The notes under the pieces were generated by a model. The model made no database searches. It worked only from the letters and a program-made list of their open reading frames with translations, and was not told the DNA's origin. This document shows, piece by piece, positions 6,749 through 7,699 of a stretch of DNA of 7,699 nt. Position numbers and translations under genes: made by a program. Each line of letters opens with the position of its first letter. Within the stretch, counting starts at the first letter, position 1. The DNA is taken from contig DBWD01000149.1 in the NCBI GenBank assembly GCA_002308555.1, forward strand, positions 1,274-8,972. The letters are read 5' to 3'. The DNA is from a bacterium UBP3_UBA1247 (GTDB taxonomy: Bacteria > UBA3054).

Positions 6749-6762
6749 ACGCATTTTTCAAT

Positions 6763-6791
6763 ATCCTACCACAACTCCCTTTCAAACGCAA
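6763..6791 (-). promoter_or_regulatory. Probable promoter of the tRNA-Pro / flippase unit
   Basis: On the minus strand TTGCGT (6791-6786) and TAGGAT (6768-6763) are separated by 17 bases, and the spacer ends in TGG, giving an extended -10. The -35 matches three and the -10 four of six consensus bases. The tRNA begins 14 bases after the -10, leaving a 5' leader of about seven bases for RNase P to remove. It sits just after the terminator of the preceding gene, where a new promoter is needed. Confidence 0.55.
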
Positions 6792-6811
6792 GTGAGTCCC
6801 CAGCCGGGGCG

Positions 6812-6846
6812 AAAAAAAGCGCGGGCTTTTTACCGCCCGCGCTTTT
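6812..6846 (-). terminator. Rho-independent terminator of the GH89 gene
   Basis: Transcribed on the minus strand, an eight-pair GC-rich stem (GCGCGGGC/GCCCGCGC, arms 6835-6842 and 6819-6826) with an eight-base loop is followed by seven T residues. Flanking A and T runs can extend the stem by four pairs or more. It starts about 10 bases after the GH89 stop codon and isolates that gene from the tRNA. On the plus strand only four T residues follow, so it works mainly in one direction. Confidence 0.93.
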
Positions 6847-6856
6847 CCAACCTTTG

Positions 6857-7699
6857 TCACAGCGCTTTCAGCCAGATCTCCGCTCCGTTGCCGTCGCAGG
6901 GCGGCTTGAAGAAGATCTCCACCGTGTAGCTGGCGCCGGGGCTGTGCTCCTTCAGATTGACCTCGTAGCGCGCCTCTTCCTTTCTCGTCTTGTCGATCGG
7001 GAGGGCTTTGGCCCTGGCCACCGGTTTGCCGTTCATGGCGATGGCGATGGCGCAGGGGCGCTTGTAGCCGCCGCCTTTGACCAGCACCTGGTATTTGCCG
7101 GGGCCGGTCACGTTGTTGGAGACGAGGAAGTGCACGTTGGTCAGCACGTTTTTCTCGCTGGCGTTCCAGGTGCCCAAAAAGACGCCCCTGTCTTTTTCCA
7201 CCATCTCTTTGTTGCGCTTGTCGAAGATCTCTTTGAGCTGAGCGGCGTCCTTCAAAGTTCTGGCCGTCCACTTGGCCGGATTCTTGTCGGGCTCGGTGGC
7301 GCCGTCCGGGCCGTTGCTCACCCAGTCCTGCTCGAAAGCCCTGACCTTCTTCTGGATCTCCGCCATTTCGGTGCCTTTCAAAAGCTCGGTCAGGTAGAGC
7401 TGCCAGCGCGGCAGATAATAGCAGCCGATAAGTCCGCTCCAGTGGTGCGCCACGTAGCCGTCGAGATGTCCGCCCCAGACCGTGATGAGCCTTCTGGCGT
7501 CCATCTTGTAGTACTTCTGCAGTTCCGGATCGTCGCTCCACTTGGCGGCGGCGCCTGTCCACTCGTTCAGCATGAACTGATAGCGCGTGCTGTTCAGTTT
7601 GTCCACATCGCTCAGCATTTCCGTAAAGCAGCCCAGGAATTTCTTGGCGTCTTCCTTGGCTCCCAGCTGATGCGAGAAAATGGTCATGGCGATCATGTT
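6857..7699 (-). CDS. Alpha-N-acetylglucosaminidase (GH89, NAGLU family), C-terminal part
   Basis: The open frame continues past the window edge, so only the last 280 residues are seen; the Met codon at 7696 is internal. Fragment residues 1-165 match the C-terminal helical domain of NAGLU-type enzymes. Key segments are SDVDKLNSTRYQFMLNEW (30-47), DARRLITVWGG (67-77), LDGYVAHHWSGLIGCYYLP (79-97) and PRWQLYL (97-103), which parallel the DARxxITLWG, LDYxxxxWAGL and YYxPRWxLFL features of the family. The enzyme removes terminal alpha-linked N-acetylglucosamine from glycans such as mucin or heparan sulfate chains. The catalytic glutamates and any signal peptide lie upstream, out of view. Residues about 170-280 form an additional domain, rich in predicted strands and not part of the human enzyme, perhaps a small beta-sandwich. 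The gene ends with its own terminator and is transcribed separately from the tRNA and flippase. Confidence 0.87.
   Translation of the reverse strand, partial: NMIAMTIFSHQLGAKEDAKKFLGCFTEMLSDVDKLNSTRYQFMLNEWTGAAAKWSDDPELQKYYKMDARRLITVWGGHLDGYVAHHWSGLIGCYYLPRWQLYLTELLKGTEMAEIQKKVRAFEQDWVSNGPDGATEPDKNPAKWTARTLKDAAQLKEIFDKRNKEMVEKDRGVFLGTWNASEKNVLTNVHFLVSNNVTGPGKYQVLVKGGGYKRPCAIAIAMNGKPVARAKALPIDKTRKEEARYEVNLKEHSPGASYTVEIFFKPPCDGNGAEIWLKAL

Noticed and set aside
6726..7562. 278-codon second minus-strand frame over the GH89 gene
   Set aside because: Out of frame with the GH89 domain; Arg/Gln-rich frame-shifted shadow.

Overview
All protein genes and the one RNA gene in this 7.7 kb window lie on the minus strand, so transcription runs from high to low coordinates. 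The DNA is fairly GC-rich and tightly packed (overlaps of 4 and 11 bases, one direct stop/start junction). Nothing points to a phage, plasmid, transposon or CRISPR locus. The genes suggest a Gram-negative-type bacterium with a lipid-linked glycan pathway and glycan-degrading enzymes. The mix of a GH89 glycosidase, a large YfhO-type membrane protein and a GlmL/MutL-type ATPase would fit a gut-associated member of the PVC group such as Lentisphaerota/Victivallales. That placement is a guess from gene content and cannot be confirmed here.

Layout in transcription order. (1) 7699-6857: the 3' part of an alpha-N-acetylglucosaminidase (GH89) gene, closed by a strong intrinsic terminator at 6812-6846. 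(2) A plausible promoter (6763-6791) drives a complete tRNA-Pro(GGG) gene with encoded CCA (6748-6672). Only 23 bases later comes a polysaccharide/oligosaccharide flippase of the Wzx/RfbX type (6648-5185). An apparent longer start for the flippase is an artefact of reading through the tRNA. (3) A good sigma70-like promoter (5133-5162) drives a 640-residue transketolase (5085-3163). Its stop codon directly abuts the start of a 765-residue YfhO-family membrane protein (3162-865), whose stop overlaps the start of a 50-residue lipoprotein (868-716). (4) After 43 bases, a 93-residue conserved-looking protein of unknown function (672-391) overlaps by 11 bases a GlmL/MutL-type ASKHA ATPase (401-1), which runs off the window.

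How the genes may work together: the flippase and the YfhO protein (GT-C-like fold, usually linked to modification of surface polymers or teichoic acids with lipid-linked sugars) suggest envelope glycan assembly. Transketolase supplies pentose and tetrose phosphates from central metabolism, and its coupling to the YfhO gene is unusual. The GlmL-type ATPase normally reactivates a B12-dependent carbon-skeleton mutase. No mutase subunit is visible, but one could lie beyond position 1. I see no clearly new defence or mobile system. The most useful non-obvious items are the very small lipoprotein gene, the unknown 93-residue partner of the GlmL-type ATPase, the tRNA/flippase shared transcript and the extra C-terminal domain on the GH89 enzyme.
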